DNA of 64,000 nt from Dactylorhiza incarnata. Its lineage: Eukaryota; Streptophyta; Magnoliopsida; Asparagales; Orchidaceae. Shown here one piece after another: positions 12,701-22,330 of this stretch. The position numbers were made by a program, and so were the translations under genes. The notes below the pieces were generated by a model. The model was given only the letters and a program-made list of their open reading frames with translations. It was not told where the DNA came from and did no database searches. Numbering within the stretch: position 1 is the first letter of the stretch; every line of letters begins with the position of its first letter. The DNA lies in assembly GCA_033032865.1 (NCBI GenBank), contig JAWHQI010001492.1, positions 1 through 64,000 on the forward strand. The letters are read 5' to 3'.

Positions 12701-13904
12701 ACGTGAAGAATGCATTCCTATACGGAGAGATAGACAAGGACATATTCATGGTGCAGCCACCTGGGTATGTGTCCAAGTCTCAGCCGCATCACGTCTGCAA
12801 GCTGAAGAAGGCCCTCTATGGGTTGAAACAGGCGCCGAGAGCCTGGTATGGGAAGATTGCAGAGTATCTGCAGTTCTGTGGTTACGATGCCTCAGACTCA
12901 GACTCTAGCATGTTCGTGAAGAAGAGTGGAGATCTTCACGTGCTGGTGCTGCTGTACGTCGGCGACATGATCGTGACAGGGAACAACAGTGAGGAGGTCG
13001 CGGCGCTGAGACAGCAGCTAGCAATCCGATTTGAGATGAAGGATCTTGGTGAACTGCACCATTTCCTTGGACTTCAAGTGGAGAAGAGAAGTGGCGGGCC
13101 TGCTCGTGACCCAGAAGGCGTATGCCGAGAAGATCGTCGAGAGGTTCGGCATGAAGGAGGGGAAGAGCAGCTCCGTTCCACTGGAGGTTGGGCTGAAGCT
13201 TCGGAAGGAAGAAGGGAGGATTCTTCCTGATCCGAAGATCTTCCGGGCACTGTTGGGTGAGCTTAATCTATCTGACCATCACGAGGCCGGACATCGCCTT
13301 TGCTGTCGGCCGAGTGAGTCGGTACATGCAAGAGTCGCGGAAGCCTCATCTGGAGGCAGCCAAGGGGATACTGAAGTATGTGAAGGGCACCCTGGAGATG
13401 GGGTTGTTCTATGGAGGGAGGACCGACTTCAAGCTGCATGGCTACACGGATGCAGACTACGCAGGAGACGCTGATGACCGCAAGTCGACATCAGGTTACG
13501 TGTTCATGTGTGGAGCCACTGCCATCTCGTGGTGCAGCAAGAAGCAGGACTCCATTTCCCTTTCCACCACTGAGGGCCGAGTACAAGGCGTCGTCCTTAG
13601 CAGCTCAGGAGTGTGTCTGGCTGATGAGGCTGGTGGAAGATGTGGATGAGAAGGTCAGCGGACCTACTGTGCTGCGTGGCGACAACGAGAGTGCTCTGAA
13701 GCTGGCAACCAACCCAGTTTGTCACGCAAGGACGAAGCACATAGAGATCGAGCACCACTTCATCCGAGAGAAGGTGTTGGGTGGCTCGCTTGCGGTGGAG
13801 CATGTGCGGAGTGAAGAGAACCTGGTGGACATCTTCACAAACCCTTATCTGCGGGGCCGTTCAAGAAACTTCGCGCCTGCCTCGGAGTCGTCCCTGAAGC
13901 TCAC
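9734..13904 (+). pseudogene. Copia gag-pol polyprotein, multiply frameshifted
   Basis: It starts at ATG 9734 (MDGGGGFARG). Readable parts, in alternating frames, are: Gag (9734-10460); CCHC knuckle CFACKKYGHMAKEC (about 10498); protease DSGCGHHLTGD (about 10745); pre-integrase HERLGH to CEGCQFGK (11140-11270); integrase core HADVMGP (about 11330), SDNGG (about 11520) and AERK (about 11630); reverse transcriptase (about 12460-13060); RNase H YTDADYAGD (about 13442); and the tail HIEIEHHFIREK (about 13740). Frame changes lie near 9870, 10245, 10460, 11005, 11530, 11800, 11955, 13090 and 13570. The reverse transcriptase active site reads YVGDM (about 12955) where copia enzymes have YVDDM, so one catalytic aspartate is lost. 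A family member would be one ORF of about 1,400 codons. Confidence 0.93.
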
Positions 13905-13916
13905 TTCAAGGGGGAG
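13905..13916 (+). other. Polypurine tract of the copia element
   Basis: TTCAAGGGGGAG lies directly before the TGTTGATTTT start of the 3' LTR, the expected place for plus-strand priming. Confidence 0.85.
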
Positions 13917-14986
13917 TGTTGATTTTTGAAGTGGAGCTTGGAGGGGAGGTTGGCGAGTGGAAGAAGGTGAAGTGCACGTGCATGTGAGAGTGGAGCATGG
14001 AGGTGTGTTGCCTAGTGAAGTGTGTTAGCTGTCGAAGAGGAGTGTGCATGGCTGTGTGGAGGTGAGTGAGGGTGCAGGCGAGTGGAGAGGTGCTGCTTGG
14101 CGAGTGGGGAGCTGCTGTGTAGGCAAGTGGCGAGTGGAGCTGCTGTGTAGGCAAGTGGCGAGTGGGCCAAGTGCATGTGGCGAGTGGGCCATGTGAGGGG
14201 CTGCTTTGATCTGCGAGTGGAGGCTTGTGCACAGGCGAGGGGGGCTTGAGCTGATGTAGGCAAGTGGGCCTTTGTGGGCCTTGTTGGCCTTGCCAAGTGG
14301 AGAAGTGAGGAGGAGTGCTGTGCATGGAGCCTAGGGGGAGGTTGGCGAGTGCAACCTTTGGTGCTTGCCGAGTGGAGCTAAGAAGGGGGGCTGTCATGTT
14401 GAAGTGGCGAGTGGAATTGAGGGGGAGGTGTTGTTGCCGAGTGGAGGCAATGGTGGGGGGCGAGTGGAGCAAGTAGATGACCACCTTGGGAGCTTGCCGA
14501 GTGGGTGTGTGTGCATATGATGTGCATGCAAGAGTGCCCCCCCCCCCCCCCCCCCCCCCCCTCTAGCCTACTTTTGTGGTTGCCTATAAATACCCCCCCC
14601 CCCCCCCCCCCATGTGTAAAAAGTTAATGCGAAAACGAAGAGAGAGAGAGAGAGAACTTGAAGAGAGAGAAACTTCAAGTGAGTGAGAGTGGGAGTGTGC
14701 CTACACCCCAAGAGGTCCAACCCCAACCCGCACCTCAGCGAGAGGTGGAGAGTGCACTGTGAGGTGGAGAGTGCAGGGTTGATTGTGTTGCGAAGTGGAG
14801 AGTGGAGAAGCGGACCTTGTCCGCGACAAGTTGTTTTTTATATTTCATTCAGCTGACGTGAATCAAGATGGATGCACCTTGTAGCCAGCTTGTCGTTGTT
14901 GTATTCATATTGCCTAATTAAAGAGTTACTTCGTTCTGTTCATCATTGGTTTCTTGTACTTGGTAAAAGCACACAAAAATTTAACA
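13917..14986 (+). repeat. Copia 3' LTR
   Basis: It is 1,070 bp against 1,056 bp for the 5' copy. Thirteen of the fourteen extra bases come from longer C runs (25 C at 14537-14561 and 19 C at 14593-14611, against 19 and 12). The rest differs by a handful of substitutions and single-base indels. Confidence 0.96.
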
Positions 14987-14991
14987 AGAAC

Positions 14992-15822
14992 AACGAAAGC
15001 GATGAATCACACACGAAGGGAGTAGATAAATCGTTACCCTACGCGAGAGGTTTCGCGTGACGAGCGGGGGCGCCGGGGGCGGTGGAAATCCGGCACGGAA
15101 AGGGTAAGGCTTCCTCTTCCTGTCTTGGACTGGGGCGGGGTCGCATAAATCGCTCGGGCAGAAGCGGAGAGGGAGGGCCGGCGTCGCACCGGACGGGGGA
15201 TAGGTCGCCGGCATCACACCAGGCTGAGGGAAGATGGCCGGCGTCGCACCAGCGGGAGGAGAGCAGCCGGCGTCGCACCGGGCGGGGAGGGGAGTCGCCG
15301 TCGAGATCGGGAGGCGAGGGTGTCGCGCCCTAGCCGGATCGGACAGGAGAGCCTTTCTCTTTTTTTTTTTGTTAATAACTTTTCATTCATTAATTCATTA
15401 GGACTACACTCCAAAATGAGGAGTATTTATACTCCTCAACAACTATTATCCTAGCCACACAATTCCAAGTACCTAATCCTAGCCATCAAAATGTTTTAAC
15501 CAAAAACTAAAATGCAGGAAATAAAAATAACTAAAGCGGGCTCATGACCACCTAACACTTTGGTCGAGCCGGATGGAACGGGAAAAGAAATAAGTAATTG
15601 ACATAAAAAATAATAGACACTTTAGAGATGGCGGAACATGGCGCGATAAGATTTTCGCGTGTTGGGGCGAAGGTTTGTAGCCGCGCGGTGCGTCGTCGGG
15701 TGGAACCGGGTCGCCGCCATCAATCTCTCTTCTCCTGGAGATTCTCTCTTTCTCATTTCTTCTTTGCACCCCCTGCAGCGAGCGGTGACATGTCACCCTC
15801 TTGCGTTCTACTACTTATAACA
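14992..15822 (-). repeat. Right half of older minus-strand LTR/leader, with TATA region
   Basis: Read on the minus strand it has TG near 15822, then a TATA box (GGAGTATAAATACTCC, rc of about 15421-15436), an AT-rich early transcript, and a GC-rich leader with a 14-bp repeat (15178-15285). No coding sequence is seen. The layout resembles a plant LTR running into an untranslated leader, but no partner LTR or primer binding site is visible, so the call is tentative. Confidence 0.4.
15178..15285 (-). repeat. Four dispersed copies of a GC-rich 14-bp repeat
   Basis: GCCGGCGTCGCACC-like units recur four times within about 105 bp (one copy reads GCCGGCATCACACC), spaced about 30 bp apart. They sit in the leader part of the minus-strand LTR-like sequence. 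Confidence 0.7.
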
Positions 15823-16793
15823 TCCATAGAAACAGTACAATTTGGTCGACACTGATCCGACACCATGGTTCTTCAATATTTTCGGATTTTCCACGTTAAA
15901 AGCCTTATTGTCAACTGTTAGTCTCTCTTTGTAACTGTTTGTGCCTCACTCTCGAGCTAAGACGGTTCAATTCGACCGGATTGCAAGAGCGTCGAGCAAC
16001 CCGCAACAAGTTGGATCCGATTGAAGCAAAGATGTCTATCTATTAGGGGAAAGTTGTTAGTGTTGCCCTAACTTGTCGGCAAATTCATCCACAAGACATT
16101 TACGATTCTCACGCAACTTCAGTGGCTAAACAACATGCGTCAAATTTTGCAAGAGTGAGCGTCTATTGCCGCCTTTATCCCAAGGGAGACAACTCTCTTA
16201 TGACAACCAATGTTGCCTATTTCATCTCATAGTCTTGTTTCACATTAATGTGGCTCTTAGGCTTCATTGGCGCGTCTGCACATGATTCGAATTCCTACGA
16301 GCCCTCAAAATCGTGTTGCTCAATATGTGCACCACCCGTGAATCCTTCGGCCGCCACAACCCCCGAAGAGCCGACGGAAATGCCGCTCATGTATGGCTAC
16401 TAACGCCGTTGCAGTCCAGTATTTGATCGGGCGAGCACGATCAAGTCCCGCGACACATCGGAGAACACCGAGACATCATTTTACCCCCATTCCGGAACGT
16501 TGTGGTTTAATGGTGGTAAAGAAGGCGACGACTAAAGAGATGACATCGTAGTCGCCAATCCAGACGAGGATAGCTCGGACTGCGGATATTTTTAATAATA
16601 GTGCTAGAAATAAATAAAAAAAAAAATAAAAAAAACTTAAAAAGCACTTTCGGCTGCTTGATAGGGAACACGTTTTTGAAAAAAGAACTACAACCTACAG
16701 GTAGCAGAAAACCAGAGTAATTTAACACCGTACACCCATCGATAAATTGCCGCCACAATCGCCGCCGCCAGTCGACCGGTCAACTCGCCGCTC
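15823..16793. other. Intergenic, no recognised gene
   Basis: There are no long ORFs, tRNA or rRNA-like sequences. A poly-A/T-rich stretch (about 16590-16645) lies next to the 3' side of the EF-hand gene; its 3' UTR and polyadenylation signals probably fall in 16600-16793. Confidence 0.5.
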
Positions 16794-17408
16794 CTACATC
16801 TGTCCCCGCATCATGCGCACGAAGTCCTCAAAGCAAACAAAGCCGTCGCCGTCGGTATCCACCACGCCGATCATCCGCCGGCAGTTCTCCAGAGTGCAGC
16901 CCTCGTCGCCGAGGGTGGCGAACAGGCCGCGCAGCTCCTCCGCGGAGATCTTCCCGTCTCCGTCCCCGTCGAACACCGAGAAGGTCTCCCTGAGGTCCGG
17001 CGACGCCGGCCCAGCGAACTCAAGCCCGAGCGCGGCCACCATCTCCTCCACGCTGAACTGACCCGTGACGCCACACCGGGCCGCCTCATCCAGCATCGCG
17101 GCGACCTCCTCGTCCGTCGGCGGCTCCGGCTGCAGTCGGCGGAGCACCGCCTCCAGTTCCTGCCGCGTCACCTTCGCTCTCTCGCCCTCACACATCATGA
17201 CCGCATCTGAAAATGATGAGCAGCAGTGGTCCTCTCTGCTTCCGGTGCGGCGCCTGAGTTTTGGAGACAGGACGGACTTCGGGGTGGCGTGTTGGTCGGA
17301 GGAAGACGAGGAGGCGGTGTTGGAGGCGAAGGAAGGAGAAGAAGTGTTTCCCCGGCGCTTCTTCTTGGATGAGCGGAAGAAGGAAGGAGGGCAGCTGATG
17401 ATCTTCAT
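16794..17408 (-). CDS. EF-hand calmodulin-like (CML) calcium-binding protein, single exon
   Basis: This is an intact 204-codon ORF. The C-terminal half has two canonical 12-residue EF-hand loops: residues 147-158 (DGDGDGKISAEE) and 184-195 (DTDGDGFVCFED). An upstream pair of helix-loop-helix units (about residues 78-130) has lost most Ca2+ ligands. The first 60 residues are Ser/Lys/Arg-rich and low-complexity, with no membrane segment or clear signal peptide. Plant CML proteins are Ca2+ sensors in cytosol or nucleus that bind targets after stress or hormone Ca2+ signals. The start chosen is the first ATG after a CT-rich leader; a later Met at residue 71 (MMCEGER) would remove the tail but keep all EF hands. 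The gene is GC-rich, has no intron, and is flanked by repeats. Which CML it is cannot be told. Confidence 0.9.
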   Translation of the reverse strand: MKIISCPPSFFRSSKKKRRGNTSSPSFASNTASSSSSDQHATPKSVLSPKLRRRTGSREDHCCSSFSDAVMMCEGERAKVTRQELEAVLRRLQPEPPTDEEVAAMLDEAARCGVTGQFSVEEMVAALGLEFAGPASPDLRETFSVFDGDGDGKISAEELRGLFATLGDEGCTLENCRRMIGVVDTDGDGFVCFEDFVRMMRGQM

Positions 17409-17429
17409 GTGCAGAGCTGAAACAGAGCA

Positions 17430-17431
<2 letters not shown>

Positions 17432-17468
<37 letters not shown>

Positions 17469-17484
17469 GAGAGAGAGAGAGAGA
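17432..17484. repeat. (GA)n microsatellite in the CML 5' UTR
   Basis: A nearly pure GA tract lies 24-76 bp upstream of the CML start. On the coding (minus) strand it is a CT tract, a common feature of plant 5' leaders. An AT-rich TATTTATAGGG (rc of about 17635-17645) further upstream is a possible but weak TATA box. Confidence 0.8.
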
Positions 17485-17747
17485 AGTGGAAGAAGAATGA
17501 ATATGGAATTAATGGGGATGGTTAAGGATAAAAAGAGGGGGGAGGAGAAGGTGAGAGAGTGAACTGCGAGGAAGCTTCCTCGCCGGACTTTTGCCGCGAC
17601 AGCTCGCCTCCTCCTCTTACCAGTACAAACCGAACCCTATAAATATTGATTTTAAACTAATAAACACTAAAGTAATAAATTATATTTAATATTCAATATT
17701 AACTATTAAATCATAATTATCTTAATCAACTAATTTTTGAGACGCCT

Positions 17748-18119
17748 CCGGATATAAATTTCCGTTCGGGTAGGCGATCTCCAAGGAGATCATTTTGATC
17801 TCCTAATTCGCTCACTTCCCCTCTTTTGCGCGTGAGCAAATTAGGAGATCGAAATAATCTCCTACCCGGACGAAAATTTGGATCCGAATCATCTCCCCTT
17901 AGATCATTTTGATCTCCTAATTCGCTCACTTCCCCTCTTTTGCGCGTGAGCAAATTAGGAGATCGAAACAATCTCCTACCCGGACGAAAATTTGGATCCG
18001 AATCATCTCCCCTGAGACCATTTGATCTCCTAATTCGCTCACTTCCCCTCTTTTGCGCGTGAGCAAATTAGGAGATCGAAACAATCTCCTATCCGGACGA
18101 AAATTTGGATCCGAATCAT
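17748..18119. repeat. Foldback (MITE-like) element with three tandem palindromic units
   Basis: Units start at 17797, 17911 and 18024 (period 113-114 bp). Each holds arms GATCTCCTAATTCGCTCAC and GTGAGCAAATTAGGAGATC, which pair over 19 bp with one mismatch around a 16-nt loop. Left flank 17748-17796 is an inverted relative of each unit's right part (CCGTTCGGGTAGG against CCTACCCGGACG), so the whole was once one long foldback whose inside was then duplicated in tandem. It lies about 340 bp upstream of the CML start codon. It has no coding content. Confidence 0.85.
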
Positions 18120-18655
18120 GATTCCAAAATTCCGTCATTACTTGGCGTTGTATGACTAAAGGCTCTGTTTGTTTGGACATTTTTGTTCCATCTCCATTGG
18201 GGATGTAAACATCAACGCTAAAAAAAATATTTGGTAACTCTCCAATTCCCACCGCCATCACTCAAAAACATCATTTTTAGCATTTTTTGAGACCGCAGTC
18301 ACCAGCTTCATTTCTCACCGCTCAATCGTCAACGCTCTCATTCCCACAACTCCGACTCTCTTCACCAAAACAAATATGCCCGAAGTTCTAGCTAGGCTCA
18401 TCATATTCCATTGGATTATCCCCTTCACAAATGCCACAAGGCCCGACACACTAATCATCCACTGTTCACCCTCGAACCCAGCCCACGTCCGAACCCTGAA
18501 GATCTGTTTCTGATAACAAATATCGTATCTTCGCCCGCAAAAGTTAAGTATCATAATAATTAGTTTCGTTGAACCACACATTTTTGTCCTCAAAAAATGT
18601 CTTAACATGTCGTTGGAGGTAAACCATTACATATATCCCGAGGTCATTCCTTCTA
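18120..18655. other. Intergenic; possible MITE start at 18155
   Basis: GGCTCTGTTTGTTTGG at about 18159 looks like the terminal motif of plant MITEs, but no matching inverted end was found within 400 bp. Nothing else is recognised. Confidence 0.3.
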
Positions 18656-18910
18656 GGGATGCAATTTGAGTTGAGCCGTCTCGAAAGCTCGATGAGCCAG
18701 CTCGACTCGAGCTTGAGTCTGTGGAGCTTGAGCTCACTTAGTGTCATTCGTTAGCTCGCGAGTTTTTTATTTTTTTCATTTTTTTAAAGAAAATATAATA
18801 ATTATAAAGAAATTAAGGCTCGAGCTCGAGCTCAATAAGTAGCTCTTGTGCTCGAGCTCGAGCCAGACAAAATGAGCTCGTCGAGCTCGAGCTTGCAAGT
18901 TTTGTCAAGC
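18656..18910. repeat. GAGCTCGAGCTC-rich palindromic tract
   Basis: AGCTCGAGCTCGAG-like strings recur on both sides of an AT-rich core (about 18760-18815), so the whole can fold on itself. There is no ORF. It is perhaps an old foldback element; the ends are not defined. Confidence 0.5.
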
Positions 18911-20100
18911 TCGACTCGTTTGCATTGAGGCTCGTCATATAAAAATTATAAAGAAATTTAGGCTCATGAGCTGAAATTCTACTTCATGCATTTGATGACT
19001 CGTCACACTTTTGCAGGTTAATCCTCAAAGTCTTAACCCACCACCAATCACAATCATCAGACAGAAAACTCCTCGAACTTGGGAAGTTTGACTCTGATAG
19101 TAATTGTAACCGTATTTTTCGCTTAGATTTTGCTGAACAACACCATTTTATTTTTCATTAAATAAATGTCAAATCATGATAAACTCAACCCACCACACAT
19201 GGTCGACGGGCAGGCCGGTTTATATTGGATTATTCTCTTGTCGGTGGAATCAGTAAAACGCTAAACCGGGTTCGACCGACACAATGTAAAATTGGCTAAT
19301 TATGGAAAGTTTGGAAATTTGAATGCGGAGATTATAATGTGGCTCTGCTTTGGCCGGAAACTGTGGTGGTGGTAGCGGTGGGGCCGGAACGGAGATGGGA
19401 AGCTTCTCAGCTGCTTCGCGGCGGCGGGAAAAAGCTGCGGCCGAAGCAGGCCTCACTCAAAGGACGGGGTTCGATTGGAAGTTGATGGCGGAATCTGGGT
19501 CAACGGCCGCTGCGGTGGGGGGAGCGTTTCGAGACGCAGCTTTATGCGCGGGGTGGAGCGGCGTACGGCTCGAAAAGTATCGCTGGCGACAAAGCGTGAA
19601 ACTTCCCAGGCAACAGCACTCGTGCTCTGGGTTTTAGGGCATCGGCTACTTGATAGACCGGACCGAGGAAGAAGAAGACGACGGCGGGGAGAAGTACTAT
19701 TTGGTCGGCCATCTTTTCCGCATTTTCCGAATGTTTTCTCCGTGTACGTGATTTTCAGAATGTTACATGCAGACCGGTTTAGGAGGATAAATGCAGGTCA
19801 AACTATAAATTTAGAGTGATGTTAAACGCAGGCCAGTTTTGGCTATACGCAGGCCACAATTTTTTAAAAAAAGCATCGATTAAACGCAGGCCGATTTTAG
19901 CTATATTCAGACCACCGTTTTAAAAAAAAAGATATCATTCTCCTTTTAAAACTTTAGGAAAAATAATTCAAGCAGTTTAATACTACATGTATTATGTGTT
20001 TTTTCCTTCCATGCAACTGTGTCCCAAGGAGTTTACTCGTTTGTCCGAGTCCGATGTGTTTTTAAATTACAACTGGCCTAAAGCTATTCATGGGTATTTG
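18911..20100. other. Intergenic, no recognised gene; short AACGCAGGCC repeats
   Basis: The phrase (AA)(A)CGCAGGCC followed by TTTTRGCTATA-like sequence recurs at about 19785, 19823, 19848 and 19883. GC-rich open frames at 19350-19820 match nothing recognised and lie in a region of strong composition bias. Confidence 0.4.
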
Positions 20101-20108
20101 CTACGACG

Positions 20109-20215
20109 ATGGCGAGGGCGGCGATGGCGGCGTCGTCGGCGATGGCGGCGGCGTCGGCAATGGCGGCGATGGCGGCCATGGCGGCCATGGCGGAGATTCC
20201 GTCAATGACGGCGAT
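20109..20215 (+). repeat. GGCGATGGC/GGCCATGGC minisatellite
   Basis: About 105 bp are built from a 9-bp GGCGATGGC-type unit with variants. The open frames through it (poly-Ala/Met or poly-Arg/Trp) are a product of the repeat and are not taken as genes. Confidence 0.8.
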
Positions 20216-20742
20216 GGTTATACTTCGGATAGTTTTATTTTATGAATGCTATTTTGCTTGGTGTTACTTATTTTATTATTTTATAAATATTAATTTGATT
20301 TTTAAATATGATATGTAAATATAAAATTTGGCCTACATGAATAATTTTTTGGCCTGCAGAGAAAAATGTGCTTACGGGTAAGGCACCGTCCTCTCCGTGG
20401 GTTACCCATTGTACCATCTATTTCAAAATCAAGCAGTCTGAAATATCCTCGAAAATTGGGCCGATTTTTTTGAATAAAATAGCCTTACATAAAAAATCGA
20501 AAAATCCAAGGATGGAGGGCCTGATTTTAACTTCATGTCGGAAGCACTAAAAAATTTCCCCGAATTGGTTTTCACCAAAACTTGTGGGTTTTGAGATTTA
20601 AGAAAAAGCCCTATCTCGGGAGCGCTCGACAGAAAAATCGCAAGCCGTGACATTTCATTTCGCCGTGCGGGTTCTACCTTCCCTCTCAAACGAACATCCA
20701 GCTTCTCCTCTCCAGCTACTCCACCCTTCTCCTCTCCGGCGA

Positions 20743-21638
20743 ATGGCCGCAAGGCGGTACTTCTTCTAACCTTTACTTCTACAACTTATACAGTGGGTGG
20801 CGGTGTGAAAGCTAGGTTTGTCAGTTTTTTTTTTCCTCTTATTCATGTTGCAGCCGTTGATATTTTGTAGTAATTTATGTATTCTTCATCCCCTTCACAA
20901 ATTATTCCCACACAGCCGTTGTTCCATGGAAACTGATATCAAAATTGAATTTTTCACTAGGGTTGAAATGTTTGGTGTTATTTGAATGCATTTTTTGAAG
21001 GAGTAATATCAATTCCTCTCTCTGAATTTCATCATGCAACCGAGCAGAAATATTAACAGATTCAATTCTTGTAGTTGAAAACCTTCCTGCAAATGAACAC
21101 ATGAATTGATTTTGGCCCAATTTCAAAACCCTACATCGTAGGTTTTCGGCCAAAATCAATTCAATGTCAATCAAAACCTACCAAGCGAACACACTCTATT
21201 CCAGAGCTATGTAGAATATTCTAGAGAATTATAGGCTTTTGTAGGATTCTAGAGTAGTGTGAATGCGCGTAGAAAATCTTTACAATATTCTAGACTTACG
21301 TAGAAATGTGCAGGTTAATGCGATTAAGCAATGAAGATGACTACTGGCAGTACATGCAAAGAAGGAGGGAAGAAATCAAACATAAGCATAGCTATGAAGA
21401 GTGGAGTCTCATCTCAAAATAAATCATTCTCTCAACATGGAGAGATTTTAGAAGTAAAGGACTGCACAAGGAAAGATTCTATAACTCAGCCGAGTTGAAA
21501 AATCATGAAGATCAAGAAACTAAAAGGAGACTCCATTGGAAGAACAAGACTGAGGGACCAGTGCCTCCAAGTTATATCCCAAAGCCCAGGAATTACTTCT
21601 CAAGGCAGAAGAGGAAGGCCAATGGTGAAAGTGATTAA
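20743..21638 (+). pseudogene. Small two-exon coding locus with one in-frame stop, unrecognised family
   Basis: Exon 1 (20743-20756) encodes MAAR plus two bases and ends at a GT donor (20757). Exon 2 (21314-21638) follows a TGTGCAG acceptor and continues the same frame: RLMRLSNEDDYWQYMQ and on. After 40 residues comes TAA (21420-21422). Beyond it the frame is open for 71 further codons (WRDFRSKGLH, then GPVPPSYIPKPRNYF, then RKANGESD) to TAA at 21636-21638. A CT-rich leader precedes the ATG. The charged, repeat-free composition looks like real protein. I do not recognise the family. It may be a gene disabled by one nonsense mutation, or the stop may be a sequencing error or hide a further splice. 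Confidence 0.55.
21102..21163. repeat. Small foldback in the intron of the 20743 locus
   Basis: Perfect 16-bp arms TGAATTGATTTTGGCC (21102-21117) and GGCCAAAATCAATTCA (21148-21163) surround a loop that itself pairs AAAACCCTAC with GTAGGTTTT. The 62-bp hairpin is a tiny MITE-like structure. Confidence 0.7.
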
Positions 21639-21768
21639 GGCTCCGTTTGCGGGGACTTATTTTCCCCGGCCAAGCGGTTACGACCGCATGAACCGAACCT
21701 TAATTAAGGTCCGATTCATGCGGTCGTAACCGCTTGACCGGTGAAAATAAGTTCCCCCAAACGGAGCC
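21639..21768. mobile_element. Foldback MITE (Tourist-like) with TAA target duplication
   Basis: The 130-bp near-perfect hairpin runs from GGCTCCGTTTG to CAAACGGAGCC, with arms of about 65 bp differing at about six positions and a TTAATTAA centre. TAA flanks both sides (21636-21638 and 21769-21771), as expected for PIF/Harbinger-type MITEs with 3-bp TWA targets. The left TAA is the terminal stop codon of the preceding coding locus. Confidence 0.9.
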
Positions 21769-21937
21769 TAAATCTGAAAAGTTAATATGTGATTATTGTT
21801 ATAACTTTTTCTTAAGCCCATGAACTCTAGTATTTACTATATAATAAATTGCTCATTTTATCTCTAATTGCTTTATCTTTCATTTATAAAAGCTTATTAT
21901 TATGTGAGATTCTGGTTTCTTCAAATAGAAGGAGATT

Positions 21938-22330
21938 GTTGGGAATTTGATACTCAAGATTCCTGATTTGAAGAAGAATATTTACATAATAATAAACTTA
22001 TTATGTTTGATGAAACCTTGATGAAGCTTGAGACAGACTCTGCCTGAAAAGTTCAAAGAAAACTACTGAATCCAGAAGACTGTGAAAGTCAGAAATTAGT
22101 TCAAGTAAAAATCGACGGGACGGTCTGTCGATTGAACTCAAAACATCGACGAAAAGATAAGTCGGCGGAATCGATCGACGGGACAGACTATCTATTCTGA
22201 TAATCGATTGAACAAAGGATCGACTGGATTGTTGGTTGAGGTATATCTTACTCAGTGTCTTTGGCTCTATTTGGGGAGGCGGAAGAAAAATCAATGGTGG
22301 AAAATCAGTGGTAGCATTAGAGCCGCACAA
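21938..22330 (+). repeat. Probable copia LTR remnant
   Basis: The junction AGAAGGAGAT/TGTTGGGAATTTG (about 21928-21950) is the classic polypurine tract and LTR start of many plant copia elements. It is followed by repeated TCGATTGA/TCGACGG phrases like those in such LTRs. No CA end or coding region could be matched, so only the left edge is supported. Confidence 0.5.

Larger units (their letters stand above)
8611..14991 (+). mobile_element. Complete Ty1/copia retrotransposon with target duplication AGAAC
   Basis: Two near-identical LTRs (8616-9671 and 13917-14986) flank a gag-pol region. The 5-bp direct repeats AGAAC at 8611-8615 and 14987-14991 prove integration as a unit. Internal order is primer binding site, Gag with a CCHC knuckle, protease, integrase, reverse transcriptase, RNase H, polypurine tract, which is the copia order. 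The insertion is recent judging from the LTRs, yet the coding region has about nine frameshifts, so it cannot move by its own proteins. The copia sub-lineage is not assigned. Confidence 0.97.

Noticed and set aside
17797..18119. Array of palindromic repeats resembling a CRISPR array
   Set aside because: Only three units with no unique spacers, in a plant nuclear context; it is a foldback repeat.
17726..18261. Open minus-strand frames with a repeated EVSELGDQ phrase
   Set aside because: They only translate the tandem palindrome; the repeat length is not constant in frame.
19350..19819. GC-rich plus-strand ORFs that might be a gene start
   Set aside because: No recognisable motif, no downstream exon, and equally open frames on the opposite strand.
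20109..20318. Poly-Ala/Met protein
   Set aside because: Produced by the GGCGATGGC minisatellite; no gene signals.
21639..21768. Possible microRNA precursor
   Set aside because: The hairpin has MITE ends GGCTCCGTTTG/CAAACGGAGCC and TAA target copies; nothing marks a mature miRNA.
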